42,246 bases of DNA from JBFXJF01 sp050175155 (GCA_050175155.1 JBFXJF010000022.1:1-42246); one strand, 5' to 3'; counted from the first letter of the stretch, positions 1-7,820 are shown. Numbers and translations are program-made. Notes: generated by a model not told the origin, from the sequence alone.

Positions 1-42
1 GAAGGTGCTATTGACATGCCCATATTAATTAAATATATTTAA
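1..42 (+). CDS. 3' end of an unidentified gene (partial)
   Basis: One open frame from base 1 runs 13 codons (ending in PILIKYI) to a TAA at 40-42. It has normal codon use and is followed by an imperfect hairpin, as expected for the tail of a gene starting left of the window. The fragment is too short to name a product. It could also be a chance open frame. Confidence 0.35.
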   Translation, partial: EGAIDMPILIKYI

Positions 43-46
43 AAAA

Positions 47-74
47 GAGAAGCAGCACTTTTAGACTACTTCTC
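47..74. terminator. imperfect hairpin between converging genes
   Basis: GAGAAGCAG at 47-55 pairs with CTACTTCTC at 66-74 (8 of 9 pairs) around a 10-base loop. It lies between the + strand gene tail at 1-42 and the end of the minus-strand yitT-like gene. The run of T on the + side is poor, while the A-run at 41-46 would give a T-run on the minus strand. It is a plausible but weak terminator, better for the minus strand. Confidence 0.35.
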
Positions 75-128
75 AATCTTAAGTTTTATCATAGGAAGCT
101 AATTTACAGAGATTATTTCACATCCTCG

Positions 129-959
129 TTATTTTCTTTCAAATCCTTCTCCTAAAACTTCATGCACGTCATTTAAAACAATAAAGGCTCTATTATCGAC
201 AGAACGAACAATCTTTTTTAATCTAGATATTTCACCTCTGTTTATAACACAGTATAGAACTTCTTTCTCACTACCGGTGTATCCACCTCTACCTTTTAAT
301 AAAGTAGCTCCTCGTTCCATCTCATTCATTATTTTCAAAGCTATCTCGGGTGCGTTGTTTGAAATAATTGTAGCTGCTTTTGCTGCATAAGATCCTTCCT
401 GCACAAAATCGATAACTTTAGCTCCCACGTAAACTGCTACTAAGGTGTACATAGCCTTTTCAATACTAATGTATAAAGCAGAGGCTAGGATAACAAGTGC
501 GTCGATTACAAGCATTGTTTTGCCCATACTTATTCCGTAATATTTATAAAAGAGTCTTGCGATAATATCGGATCCTCCAGTTGTCCCTCCAAATCTAAAA
601 GTTATTCCAAGCCCCAGTCCTACGGATAATCCAGCAAATAAAGAGGCTAAAAGTAAATCATCTAATGGCAAGTTAAAACCTTCTGTTAACCATAAGAATA
701 ATGAAACTAATAGTGTGCCTATAATAGTATAGGCCATTGAATTACGCCCTAATTTTATCAATCCAAAAATGAACAGAGGTACATTTAGAACTAATATAAC
801 TATACTAGGTGACCAATCGAAGATATATTTTAACAATAAGGCAATTCCAGTTACTCCGCCCTCAGATAAATGATTGGCAATAGTAAAATAATTTAGTCCA
901 AAGGAAAATATAAAAGTACCAACTGCTATAAAGAAAAGATTTTTTAAAATATTTTTCAT
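129..959 (-). CDS. YitT family membrane protein with C-terminal DUF2179 domain
   Basis: The 276-residue product has five or six hydrophobic helices in about residues 8-180. A soluble C-terminal segment follows (about 195-270), containing GRGGYTGSEKEVLYCV and an ending VHEVLGEGF, typical of the DUF2179 domain. This is the standard two-part layout and length of YitT proteins. The start is ATG preceded by AAGGAGGGTTATTA. YitT proteins are widespread in Bacillota. Their substrate is unknown, and I infer only an integral membrane protein with a cytoplasmic regulatory domain. The gene is transcribed away from the dapB cluster, from a short divergent promoter region. Confidence 0.9.
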   Translation of the reverse strand: MKNILKNLFFIAVGTFIFSFGLNYFTIANHLSEGGVTGIALLLKYIFDWSPSIVILVLNVPLFIFGLIKLGRNSMAYTIIGTLLVSLFLWLTEGFNLPLDDLLLASLFAGLSVGLGLGITFRFGGTTGGSDIIARLFYKYYGISMGKTMLVIDALVILASALYISIEKAMYTLVAVYVGAKVIDFVQEGSYAAKAATIISNNAPEIALKIMNEMERGATLLKGRGGYTGSEKEVLYCVINRGEISRLKKIVRSVDNRAFIVLNDVHEVLGEGFERK

Positions 960-991
960 ATAATAACCCTCCTTACTATGAAAGCAATATT

Positions 992-1027
992 ATTATACAG
1001 TTTAAACATCTATTTTTACAGTATAAT
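992..1027. promoter_or_regulatory. divergent promoter region, yitT-like / TPR-dapB
   Basis: Within the 135 bases between the two divergent starts there is a perfect TATAAT on the + strand at 1022-1027, and one on the minus strand (complement of 992-997). Neither has a good -35 at 17 bases: TTTAAA at 1001-1006 is 15 bases from the + box, and TGTAAA at 1015-1020 serves the minus box. The -10 boxes are seen directly; their use is inferred. Confidence 0.4.
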
Positions 1028-1094
1028 ATAAGATATACACCAAGCTATTGTTAATTTCATATATTGTTATAGCAAATAAAAAGGTGTGTTAATT

Positions 1095-1601
1095 ATGAGT
1101 TTAGGTAGAAAATTTTTAGATGAGGCGTATCATGCTATATACCAAAATGATTTTCATAAGGCGATAATTTTATTTAAAAAGGCAATAGATTGCGAGCCAA
1201 GCAACGCATTATATTATCATAAATTATCAATCACTTATTCGAGGAATGATCAAATAACTGAAGCATTAGAAGCTGCTCAAAAAGCATGTGAACTATCTAA
1301 TAATCAAATATATTATTACCATCTGCAAATTATCCAAGCTAAAAATTATATTAAGCAGGCAAGTAATAAAATGGATGATCGTATATATAGTGAGGAAGTA
1401 GAGAGATTATTAATTTTAGCTAAAAATTTAGACCCATTAAATATTGAAGCTTATCTTTTATTAGGTATATACTATGGAGAGAAGGGGAGATATTCGATTG
1501 CTCTAAAAGAAATTAACTTAGCGCTAAAATTAGACCCATCAAATCAATATGCTAAACAGTTAAAACAAAATTATATAATATTATATGAAAAAGGTGGATG
1601 A
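1095..1601 (+). CDS. TPR-repeat protein
   Basis: This 168-residue protein is built of tetratricopeptide-like helix pairs. Clear units are around residues 10-43 (ending AIDCEPSN) and 120-150 (LLLGIYYGEKGRYSIALKEI, then ALKLDPSN), with a more divergent middle. It has no signal peptide or membrane segment, so it is probably a cytoplasmic scaffold. I chose ATG at 1095 because AAAGGTG at 1080-1086 sits 8 bases upstream; a GTG at 1086 would overlap that site. The gene ends one base before dapB, so they are co-transcribed. Its partner is unknown; the link with lysine biosynthesis is positional only. Confidence 0.8.
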   Translation: MSLGRKFLDEAYHAIYQNDFHKAIILFKKAIDCEPSNALYYHKLSITYSRNDQITEALEAAQKACELSNNQIYYYHLQIIQAKNYIKQASNKMDDRIYSEEVERLLILAKNLDPLNIEAYLLLGIYYGEKGRYSIALKEINLALKLDPSNQYAKQLKQNYIILYEKGG

Positions 1602-1602
1602 A

Positions 1603-2373
1603 ATGGATAAAATAAAAGTTTTAGTTTCTGGAGCTAATGGGAAAATGGGAAAAGAAGTTGTAGAAATGATTTTAAGAGATCAGGAATTAGAATATGTAGG
1701 CGGGGTTGATTATTCTTACGATTTCAATCCGGATTTAAAACATTATAATGACTTAAAAGAAGCAATAATTGTAGTAAAACCAGATGTCATAGTGGACTTT
1801 ACGAATCCAAAGAGCGTAAAAGAAAATGTTGAGATTGCATTAAAATTAGGTGTTAGACCGGTTGTAGGTACCACTGGACTTTCAAAAGAGGATATTTATT
1901 TGTTGGACAAGCTAGCGGTTGAACACGAAATAGGCGGATTAATTGCACCTAATTTTGCAACAGGTGCAGTTTTAATGATGAGATTTTCTCAAATGGCTTC
2001 AAAATATATGCCAAATGTTGAGATTATAGAAATGCATCACGATCAAAAACTAGATGCACCATCTGGAACAGCTATTAAAACTGCTGAGTTAATTTCTAAA
2101 GAAAGAGTAGAGTTATATCAAGGGAATAAAGAAGAGGTGGAAACTATAGCTGGCTCAAGAGGTGGGAATTATTCTGGTTTCAGAATACATAGTGTAAGAC
2201 TTCCTGGATTAGTTGCTCATCAAGAGGTTATTTTTGGTGATCAGGGTCAGACATTAACAATCCGTCACGATTCAATTAGTAGAGAATCTTTTATGCCTGG
2301 GGTTAATCTAGCGATTAAAAGAGTTCAGAGTTTTACAGGGATTATTTATGGGTTAGAGCATTTACTTGATTAA
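1603..2373 (+). CDS. dapB: 4-hydroxy-tetrahydrodipicolinate reductase
   Basis: DapB reduces the dipicolinate precursor with NAD(P)H in the diaminopimelate/lysine pathway. That pathway supplies cell-wall peptide and, in spore formers, dipicolinic acid. The N-terminal Rossmann motif GANGKMG is at residues 11-17. VGTTGLS and APNFATGAVL follow, then the catalytic signature EMHHDQKLDAPSGTA with its His pair, Lys and substrate-binding GT. The 256-residue length is normal. ATG at 1603 is preferred because AAAGGTGG at 1589-1596 is 6 bases upstream; an ATG at 1585 would put that site inside the coding region. It starts immediately after the TPR gene and is followed by mgsA, as in Bacillus. Confidence 0.96.
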   Translation: MDKIKVLVSGANGKMGKEVVEMILRDQELEYVGGVDYSYDFNPDLKHYNDLKEAIIVVKPDVIVDFTNPKSVKENVEIALKLGVRPVVGTTGLSKEDIYLLDKLAVEHEIGGLIAPNFATGAVLMMRFSQMASKYMPNVEIIEMHHDQKLDAPSGTAIKTAELISKERVELYQGNKEEVETIAGSRGGNYSGFRIHSVRLPGLVAHQEVIFGDQGQTLTIRHDSISRESFMPGVNLAIKRVQSFTGIIYGLEHLLD

Positions 2374-2411
2374 ATATTAACTTTAAAATCTGAATTTAAT
2401 GGGTGAGGTAT

Positions 2412-2816
2412 ATGAAGATAGCATTAATAGCACATGATAAGAAAAAAGCCGAGATCGTTAATTTTATGATTGCATACAGTCATATTTTTACTAAACATGA
2501 TTTATACTCAACAGGGACTACTGGGAAAAGAATTATGGAACAAACCGACCTTGACATAACACGACTAATGTCTGGACCGTATGGTGGAGACCAACAGATT
2601 GGGGCAATGGTTGCAAAAAATGAGTTAGATTTAATTATTTTTTTTAGAGATCCACTTACAGCACAAGCACATGAACCAGATATTAGTGCTCTACTCCGCC
2701 TATGTGATGTTTACAGTATACCATTGGCTACTAATGTAGCTACGGCAGAAATTTTAGTTCGTTCCATCGAACAAGGTGATTTTGCATGGAGGGAAGTAAT
2801 TAATAAATATAAGTAA
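2412..2816 (+). CDS. mgsA: methylglyoxal synthase
   Basis: MgsA converts dihydroxyacetone phosphate to methylglyoxal and phosphate, a bypass that relieves sugar-phosphate stress. The 134-residue product has STGTTG for phosphate binding and GPYGGDQQIGA carrying the catalytic Asp. FFRDPLTAQAHEPDI carries the conserved His and second Asp, and LATNVATAE closes the core. ATG at 2412 is chosen because GGGTGAGG at 2401-2408 is the ribosome site; a GTG at 2403 lies inside it. The dapB-mgsA-cca-birA order matches Bacillus, but the bacillithiol genes that sit between mgsA and cca in Bacillus subtilis are absent here. Confidence 0.96.
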   Translation: MKIALIAHDKKKAEIVNFMIAYSHIFTKHDLYSTGTTGKRIMEQTDLDITRLMSGPYGGDQQIGAMVAKNELDLIIFFRDPLTAQAHEPDISALLRLCDVYSIPLATNVATAEILVRSIEQGDFAWREVINKYK

Positions 2817-2850
2817 ACACAGAACATTTTACACGGTTTGAGGTGAAGTT

Positions 2851-4089
2851 ATGGGAAGTTTGATTATAGGAAAAAGAATATTAAGAGAACTGTCCAAACA
2901 CGGTTATCAAGGGTATTTTGTTGGAGGAGTTGTAAGAGATATAATCATTGGTCGCGAAATTAGCGATATTGATATTGCAACTGATGCTCCTCCTGATAAA
3001 GTTATGGAAATATTTACTAAAACCGTACCTATTGGGTTAAAACATGGAACAGTTTTAGTTTTATTAGACGGAAATAAGTTCGAAGTTACAACCTTTAGAT
3101 TAGATGGTAAGTACTTAGATTTTCGACACCCTTCTGATGTTAAGTTTGTTTCAGGTTTAGAGGAAGACCTAAGCAGAAGGGATTTTACTATAAATGCATT
3201 TGCAATGGATGCAGATGATCAAATTATAGATTTATTTGAGGGAAGAAAAGCAATAGCCCAAAAATTAATCAAAACAGTTGGTAATCCAGAAGAAAGGTTT
3301 TTAGAGGATCCTCTAAGGATGTTAAGAGCAATTCGTTTTGCTTCACAACTTGACTTCACCATAGATGTTTCCACTTGGGAAGGATTAAAACAGAGTGCAT
3401 CAAACCTTCAATATATCTCAAATGAACGAATTAAAATCGAATTAGATAAAATAATGCAATCAGACTATGCATATTTAGGAATCGAATTATTATATAAATC
3501 AAATTTAATCAGTTGGATTAAGGGACTGAACGTTACAAATATAACCAAATTAGACTACGTCACTAATTTTAAACTGATAAAAAAGACAAGTAAGGCTATA
3601 GAACGGTGGTTTTTATTCCTATTTCCCTTAAATGAGAAAGAACGGCAAGTAGTTATGAATACATTAAAGTTCCCTAATAGAGAAAGAAAAACAATTAATA
3701 TGGTTTTTAAATCTTATGCAATTTTAAATAATGAAATAAATATAGTGAATATTAAAAAATGCTTAATAGAAACTAGTGATGATATATGTTTAACTGCACT
3801 TAATTTAGTTGCTTTAATTAATGGGATTAATGAAGTGGAAAAAGATATATATTCTAATCAATTAGATCAGATTAAAAAAGATTTAACTGTGAGAGAGATT
3901 AAGGACTTAGAACTAAATGGTAGTGACCTTCTGGCAGCTTTTAACTCATCGGCAGGACCTTGGATAAACATTATCTTAGAAAAATTGTTTAGGCAGGTTG
4001 TATTTAATAATCTTACAAACAATAAGTCGATATTGTTAGAGCGGGCGATTATGATAAAAGAAGGGGTTGGAAATGGAGAAGAAAATTGA
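2851..4089 (+). CDS. cca: CCA tRNA nucleotidyltransferase
   Basis: Class II tRNA nucleotidyltransferase, which adds or repairs the 3' CCA end of tRNA without a template. The head domain has GGVVRD and the metal-binding DIDIATDA (residues about 25-46). RRDFTINAFAMD (about 109-120), the RMLRAIRFA motif and ISNERIKIELDKI of the neck follow. At 412 residues it fits the Bacillus-type enzyme, including a C-terminal body/tail ending LLERAIMIKEG. In some bacteria the work is split between CC- and A-adding enzymes. One gene cannot exclude that here, but the Bacillus-like context favours the full CCA enzyme. The start is ATG after GAGGTGAAGTT. Its end overlaps birA by 17 bases. Confidence 0.93.
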   Translation: MGSLIIGKRILRELSKHGYQGYFVGGVVRDIIIGREISDIDIATDAPPDKVMEIFTKTVPIGLKHGTVLVLLDGNKFEVTTFRLDGKYLDFRHPSDVKFVSGLEEDLSRRDFTINAFAMDADDQIIDLFEGRKAIAQKLIKTVGNPEERFLEDPLRMLRAIRFASQLDFTIDVSTWEGLKQSASNLQYISNERIKIELDKIMQSDYAYLGIELLYKSNLISWIKGLNVTNITKLDYVTNFKLIKKTSKAIERWFLFLFPLNEKERQVVMNTLKFPNRERKTINMVFKSYAILNNEINIVNIKKCLIETSDDICLTALNLVALINGINEVEKDIYSNQLDQIKKDLTVREIKDLELNGSDLLAAFNSSAGPWINIILEKLFRQVVFNNLTNNKSILLERAIMIKEGVGNGEEN

Positions 4090-4825
4090 ATTAAATACTA
4101 ATTGGTTAGGTCGTAATATTTTATATTATCAAATACTTGATTCTACACAATCAATGTCCCACATTATGGCTACGAATCAATCTCCTCATGGAACTATTAT
4201 AATAGCAGAGGAACAGACTGATGGAAGGGGCAGGTTAGGGAGAGTTTGGTATTCAGAGAAAGAGAAAGGTATCTGGATGAGTATAATATTAAGACCAGCT
4301 TTTAATATTCAGTCTGCTCCACAAATTACATTACTCACGTCAATAATAGTTCAGCGAACTCTAAAAAAAATGTTTGATATAGACAGTAAAATTAAATGGC
4401 CTAATGACATATATATAGATCATAGAAAATGCGCAGGGATTTTATGTGAAGTTAAAGGTGATTTAAATAATTATTACTTAGTTGTTGGAATAGGGATAAA
4501 TACTCATAAAACTGAATATCAAGACGTGATAAAAAACAAAGCGATTTCTATTGAAGAAAAGATTAATCACTCACCAAAGAGATTAGAAATCATAATAGAA
4601 TTAATAAACGAGTTTGAGAAATCTTATGATAGTTTTCAACAAGATGGATTAAAGATTTTTCGTGAAGAGTACATCGATGTAATGTACGGTTTAAACTATA
4701 AAATTTTATATAATAATATCATTGGATATATTAAGGGGATTGATGAGAACGGACATCTATTAGTAAGAGAAGAGGATGGTAATTTTATTAATGTATCCTC
4801 AGGAGAGATTAAGTTTTTATTTTAA
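4073..4825 (+). CDS. birA: biotin-[acetyl-CoA-carboxylase] ligase lacking the DNA-binding domain
   Basis: Biotin protein ligase makes biotinyl-AMP and transfers biotin to the carboxyl carrier lysine of acetyl-CoA carboxylase. The catalytic core shows GRGRLGRVW (biotinyl-AMP loop) and KGIWMSIILRP. KWPNDIYI with its catalytic Lys and CAGILCEVKGD follow, then VGIGINTH, and a C-terminal SH3-like segment ends SGEIKFLF. The protein is 250 residues and begins at the catalytic domain. The N-terminal helix-turn-helix of the roughly 325-residue Bacillus BirA is missing, so it should not act as a biotin-operon repressor. ATG at 4073 follows AAGGGG at 4061-4066 and overlaps cca by 17 bases, indicating translational coupling. 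Confidence 0.93.
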   Translation: MEKKIELNTNWLGRNILYYQILDSTQSMSHIMATNQSPHGTIIIAEEQTDGRGRLGRVWYSEKEKGIWMSIILRPAFNIQSAPQITLLTSIIVQRTLKKMFDIDSKIKWPNDIYIDHRKCAGILCEVKGDLNNYYLVVGIGINTHKTEYQDVIKNKAISIEEKINHSPKRLEIIIELINEFEKSYDSFQQDGLKIFREEYIDVMYGLNYKILYNNIIGYIKGIDENGHLLVREEDGNFINVSSGEIKFLF

Positions 4826-4844
4826 TCTTTACTTAAAGTATATT

Positions 4845-4884
4845 CTCCTTCATTCTAACAAAAACTTATATAGAAGAAGGAGGG
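4845..4884 (+). promoter_or_regulatory. 5' leader hairpin covering the ribosome site of the 4892 gene
   Basis: CTCCTTC at 4845-4851 pairs with GAAGGAG at 4876-4882, and TTCTA at 4853-4857 pairs with TAGAA at 4871-4875. The result is a 12-pair stem with one bulged A and a 13-base loop. The 3' arm contains most of the SD sequence AAGGAGGG (4877-4884) of the ATG at 4892. No T-run follows, so this is not an intrinsic terminator. The structure would hide the ribosome site, which suggests control of translation. Confidence 0.5.
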
Positions 4885-4891
4885 AGTAGAT

Positions 4892-6349
4892 ATGTTTAAA
4901 AAAATTTTTTTACAGATCCATCAAACGCTAGAACAAATTAATCAAGGGTTTGATAATATAAATAATATTGACGATGAATTATCTTTATTAGAAAAATATT
5001 TATCTATTAAAGAGACAAGTGAAATACTTACAGAGGACCTTAGAATATTAAATTTAAAACTTAATAAAATGGAAAAAAAGTATGGTTTATTAGACATATA
5101 TCCAGATGATATAAGTACAAAAGATCAAGTTTTAAACTTTGAACTGAATGAAGATATTTTGCCAGAACAAAAAAAGGATGAAGATGGTGTTATTGAATTA
5201 TTCGAAGAAGACCTTATGACTTTTCAAAAGGGGATAGGTTTTTACGATTTATCAATTTATGACAAAGCTATTATAAACTTAGATAATATCGTTGAAAAGT
5301 ATCCAGATTTTGACCTTGCTCGACTTTACACAGCAATGGCTTACCTAAAAAGAAAAGAGTATAACAAAGCAAGACAAGAAGTGGAAGCATTATTTAAATT
5401 TTCAGATGATGTGGTTATACAATCATTAGCACACAATATTTTAGGAATTATATATGGAAATCAACTTGAATATGAGGAAGCAATTCTACATTTTCAGCAA
5501 GCAATTGATTTAAAGGGGGATTGGAAGGAGCCAATATATAATCTCGCTATCATCTATTATAAATTGAATCATTTTAGCGAGGCAATAATGTTGTTTGAAG
5601 AATTGTACAGCGTTAATCCTAGGGATTGGGAAACGATGCTATACCTAGGTAAAAGTTATCAAAAAATAAAAGAATACGATAAAGCAAATTGGTATTTTGA
5701 TGAAATATATGCTATTACAAAAAATCCAACAATAATTAAGCAAATTGCGAGTCACTATGAAAAACATTATCAATTTCAAAAGGCTATATATTGGTATAAT
5801 AAATGGTTAATTGTTGAACCAAAACAATCAATCGCTTTTCTTGGCTTAGCAAAAAATATGTGGTTAAAGGGTGACAAAAAAACTGCTATAACAATAATAA
5901 AAAAAGCTTTGGTACTCGAAGAAGATAGCATAGAAATATTATTAATCTATGCATGGATGTTAACTGAGACTAATCCAATTAAAGCACGTTTGGTATTGCA
6001 AAAAATATCTGAACACCTTTATAAAAATAAATTAGAATCATTTGAATTATATCTGGCAGCTACATTAGCAAGATTATATTACTTAAATGATGATAAGAAT
6101 AATTCTGACAAATTTAGTGAGATGCTTCAAAATACCGATAATAATTCACTAAAGTCTTTAGGGAATTTCGTGTTGGGATTAATTAATTTAGATGAGAAAA
6201 ATCCTAAACAAGCTCTAGTTAATTTTGAAAATTCAATTACTGGAGGAATTAAGTTTCCATATTTAGATTTCTATATTGGCTACAGTCATTATTTACTAGG
6301 AAATGTAGAAGAAGCAAAGATTACCTGGGGAAACCTACTTAAGCAGTAA
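4892..6349 (+). CDS. large TPR-repeat protein
   Basis: This 485-residue protein has no signal peptide. Residues 1-75 look like an amphipathic or coiled-coil N-terminus, followed by an acidic linker (about 85-105). From about residue 110 to the end there are repeated tetratricopeptide units. Examples are FYDLSIYDKAIINLDNIVEK, YEEAILHFQQAIDLKG, FSEAIMLFEELYSVNP and FQKAIYWYNKWLIVEP. Such proteins serve as cytoplasmic interaction scaffolds; no enzymatic motif is visible. It follows birA after 66 bases and ends at a strong terminator. Translation may be restricted by the hairpin over its SD. It is distinct from the smaller TPR protein at 1095, and its partner is unknown. Confidence 0.8.
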   Translation: MFKKIFLQIHQTLEQINQGFDNINNIDDELSLLEKYLSIKETSEILTEDLRILNLKLNKMEKKYGLLDIYPDDISTKDQVLNFELNEDILPEQKKDEDGVIELFEEDLMTFQKGIGFYDLSIYDKAIINLDNIVEKYPDFDLARLYTAMAYLKRKEYNKARQEVEALFKFSDDVVIQSLAHNILGIIYGNQLEYEEAILHFQQAIDLKGDWKEPIYNLAIIYYKLNHFSEAIMLFEELYSVNPRDWETMLYLGKSYQKIKEYDKANWYFDEIYAITKNPTIIKQIASHYEKHYQFQKAIYWYNKWLIVEPKQSIAFLGLAKNMWLKGDKKTAITIIKKALVLEEDSIEILLIYAWMLTETNPIKARLVLQKISEHLYKNKLESFELYLAATLARLYYLNDDKNNSDKFSEMLQNTDNNSLKSLGNFVLGLINLDEKNPKQALVNFENSITGGIKFPYLDFYIGYSHYLLGNVEEAKITWGNLLKQ

Positions 6350-6395
6350 TAGCAAACTACAAAAACTTCTAGTAATAAAGAAATTTGACTTTATG

Positions 6396-6442
6396 AAAAT
6401 ACAACAGTATTAGGAATCTCCCTATTATTGTTGTATTTTGTC
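6396..6442 (+). terminator. intrinsic terminator after the dapB-birA-TPR cluster
   Basis: AAAATACAACA at 6396-6406 pairs exactly with TGTTGTATTTT at 6429-6439. The pairing continues inward with two mismatches to TAGG/CCTA around a short loop. The 3' arm ends in TATTTTGTCT. This closes the transcription unit that begins with the TPR/dapB genes. Confidence 0.75.
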
Positions 6443-6514
6443 TATATTTAATGTTATCATGTGAAAATAGACTATATATATTAATAGTTTAAGTATTAAG
6501 AATAGGTGATTATC

Positions 6515-6682
6515 TTGGGATTTGTAAAAGTCTTATTATGTGCTATAGTAGCAGTATTAGTAACATTAAGGGTTTTTAAGGGCTTGAAATTTCGTAAAAC
6601 TTTTAAATATATTTTTGTTGGCTGGTCAATTGCATTTATTTCGTTACTAATTATTTTTAATCTTGCTGTGTATATTTTCTAA
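6515..6682 (+). CDS. small two-helix membrane protein
   Basis: A TTG start at 6515 follows AGGTGATTATC and opens a 55-residue frame ending TAA at 6680-6682. A GTG at 6506 is a less well placed alternative. Residues 2-20 (GFVKVLLCAIVAVLVTLRV) and 34-54 (FVGWSIAFISLLIIFNLAVYI) are hydrophobic. They are separated by a basic loop with two Arg and several Lys (residues 19-31). By the positive-inside rule this is a hairpin with a cytoplasmic loop. It ends 23 bases before thiN and sits after a terminator, so it probably heads the thiN unit. I recognise no family. Confidence 0.6.
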   Translation: MGFVKVLLCAIVAVLVTLRVFKGLKFRKTFKYIFVGWSIAFISLLIIFNLAVYIF

Positions 6683-6705
6683 TTATTTTATTTACGAGGT
6701 AGATT

Positions 6706-7362
6706 ATGAGAGAGCAAAATAATGATTTATATATTTTTACTGGTGGCAATATAGATAGACAAATTCTTACATATATTAATCTAAAGAATAATTTAATAAT
6801 TGGTGTAGAGTCTGGGATTGAATGGCTTTTTAGTCAAGGAATTATACCTGATTATTTTATAGGGGATTTTGATTCTATTGATTCTAACTTATTTAATATA
6901 ATAAGTAATCTTTATGGCACACGCGTAAATAGGTTTGATGTTAATAAAGATGAAACTGATACAGAACTAGCATTAAGATTCGCAATTACTCTTAGGCCTA
7001 AGAGTGTTACAATTATAGGAGGCACAGGTTCTAGAATAGATCATGTGCTGGCAAATATTAATATCTTGATTCAAGCTGAAATTGAGAATGTTAGTGCTGT
7101 ATTACTTGATGCAAATAATAGAATTCAATTATTATTTCCTGAGAAAATATGTTTAGTTAAAAAGAGTCTTTTTAAATACGTATCACTAATAGCTTTCAGT
7201 GATTGTGTCGAGGGGATTAATACTGAAGGTTTTAAGTATTTAATAAAAAATGGAACTATGAGTATTGGATTTCCATATGGACTGAGTAATGAGCTAATTG
7301 AAGATACTGGTATGATTTCGGTTAAAAAAGGTAGATTACTAATAATAGAAAGTAAGGATTAG
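6706..7362 (+). CDS. thiN: thiamine pyrophosphokinase
   Basis: ThiN transfers pyrophosphate from ATP to thiamine, making the cofactor thiamine diphosphate. The 218-residue product shows the family signatures in order: VESGIEWLFSQGIIPD, GDFDSID (about residues 53-59), KDETDTELAL (about 82-91) and IIGGTGSRIDHVLANI (about 103-118). The C-terminal beta domain contains GLSNEL. ATG at 6706 has GAGGT 8 bases upstream. In Bacillus subtilis thiN is followed by spoVM and rpmB; the same order is found here. Confidence 0.94.
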   Translation: MREQNNDLYIFTGGNIDRQILTYINLKNNLIIGVESGIEWLFSQGIIPDYFIGDFDSIDSNLFNIISNLYGTRVNRFDVNKDETDTELALRFAITLRPKSVTIIGGTGSRIDHVLANINILIQAEIENVSAVLLDANNRIQLLFPEKICLVKKSLFKYVSLIAFSDCVEGINTEGFKYLIKNGTMSIGFPYGLSNELIEDTGMISVKKGRLLIIESKD

Positions 7363-7389
7363 ACAACTTTTAACACAGGTTGTTTTTTT
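7363..7389 (+). terminator. terminator after thiN
   Basis: ACAAC at 7363-7367 pairs with GTTGT at 7379-7383, extended by a T-G pair, around a roughly 10-base loop and followed by seven T (7383-7389). The stem is short, so it may be partial. Confidence 0.55.
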
Positions 7390-7497
7390 AGTACATTTTT
7401 TTTAAAAAGTGAATATACTGTATTAAGTCCATCTATATTATTTATATTATACAATTTATGAATAAGGTAAGTTTAAGGGTAACAAGGAGGGATAGGG

Positions 7498-7602
7498 GTG
7501 AAGTTTTATACTATTAAACTCCCCAAGGCTCTAGGGGGTTTGCTGAAAGCTGTTTTAAGGGTTAATAAAAAAGGCACTAAAAAATTAGAAAAGCACCAAT
7601 AA
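7498..7602 (+). CDS. spoVM: stage V sporulation protein M
   Basis: A GTG start at 7498, with AAGGAGG at 7484-7490, opens a 34-codon gene beginning MKFYTIKLPKALGGLLKAVL. This is the unmistakable amphipathic-helix peptide SpoVM, which marks the convex outer forespore membrane and anchors SpoIVA for coat and cortex assembly. Pro9, critical for its curvature preference, is present. Bacillus subtilis SpoVM has 26 residues; here a Lys-rich tail adds about eight (ending KKLEKHQ). Its last codons lie inside the terminator hairpin shared with rpmB. The position between thiN and rpmB matches Bacillus. A TATACAAT at 7448-7455 resembles a sigmaE -10 but lacks a convincing -35. Confidence 0.88.
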   Translation: MKFYTIKLPKALGGLLKAVLRVNKKGTKKLEKHQ

Positions 7603-7613
7603 ATTGGTGCTTT
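7590..7613. terminator. bidirectional terminator between spoVM and rpmB
   Basis: AAAGCACCAAT at 7590-7600 and ATTGGTGCTTT at 7603-7613 form a perfect 11-base inverted repeat. T-rich sequence follows on the + strand (TTTCTTCTT) and on the minus strand (TTTTTCTAATTTTTT). It can terminate both the spoVM transcript and the converging rpmB transcript. The spoVM stop codon lies in its apex. Confidence 0.85.
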
Positions 7614-7631
7614 CTTCTTAATTATTATATG

Positions 7632-7820
7632 TTAAACACGAGTTACTTTACCAGATTTTAGTGCTCTTGCGCTTACATATACACGTTTAGGTTTACCGTC
7701 GACTAATATACGCACCTTTTGTACATTAACACGCCATTTACGTTTACTCTTTTTATTAGAGTGACTTACGTTATTTCCTGAACTTGTTCTTTTACCTGTA
7801 ATATAACATACGCGAGACAT
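7632..7820 (-). CDS. rpmB: 50S ribosomal protein L28
   Basis: The 62-residue basic protein starts MSRVCYITGKRTSSGN and ends VYVSARALKSGKVTRV. It matches Bacillus L28 in length and in the conserved ITGK, VSHS and VRILVDGKPK segments. It keeps one Cys of the zinc-ribbon type, as Bacillus L28 does. The ATG is taken at 7818-7820 because AAGGAGG lies just upstream; a longer frame beginning at 7877 has no family support. It is transcribed opposite to its neighbours from a promoter at 7889-7917. Confidence 0.96.
   Translation of the reverse strand: MSRVCYITGKRTSSGNNVSHSNKKSKRKWRVNVQKVRILVDGKPKRVYVSARALKSGKVTRV

Noticed and set aside
4845..4882. Hairpin as a terminator of the birA unit
   Set aside because: No T-run follows; the 3' arm is the ribosome site of the next gene.
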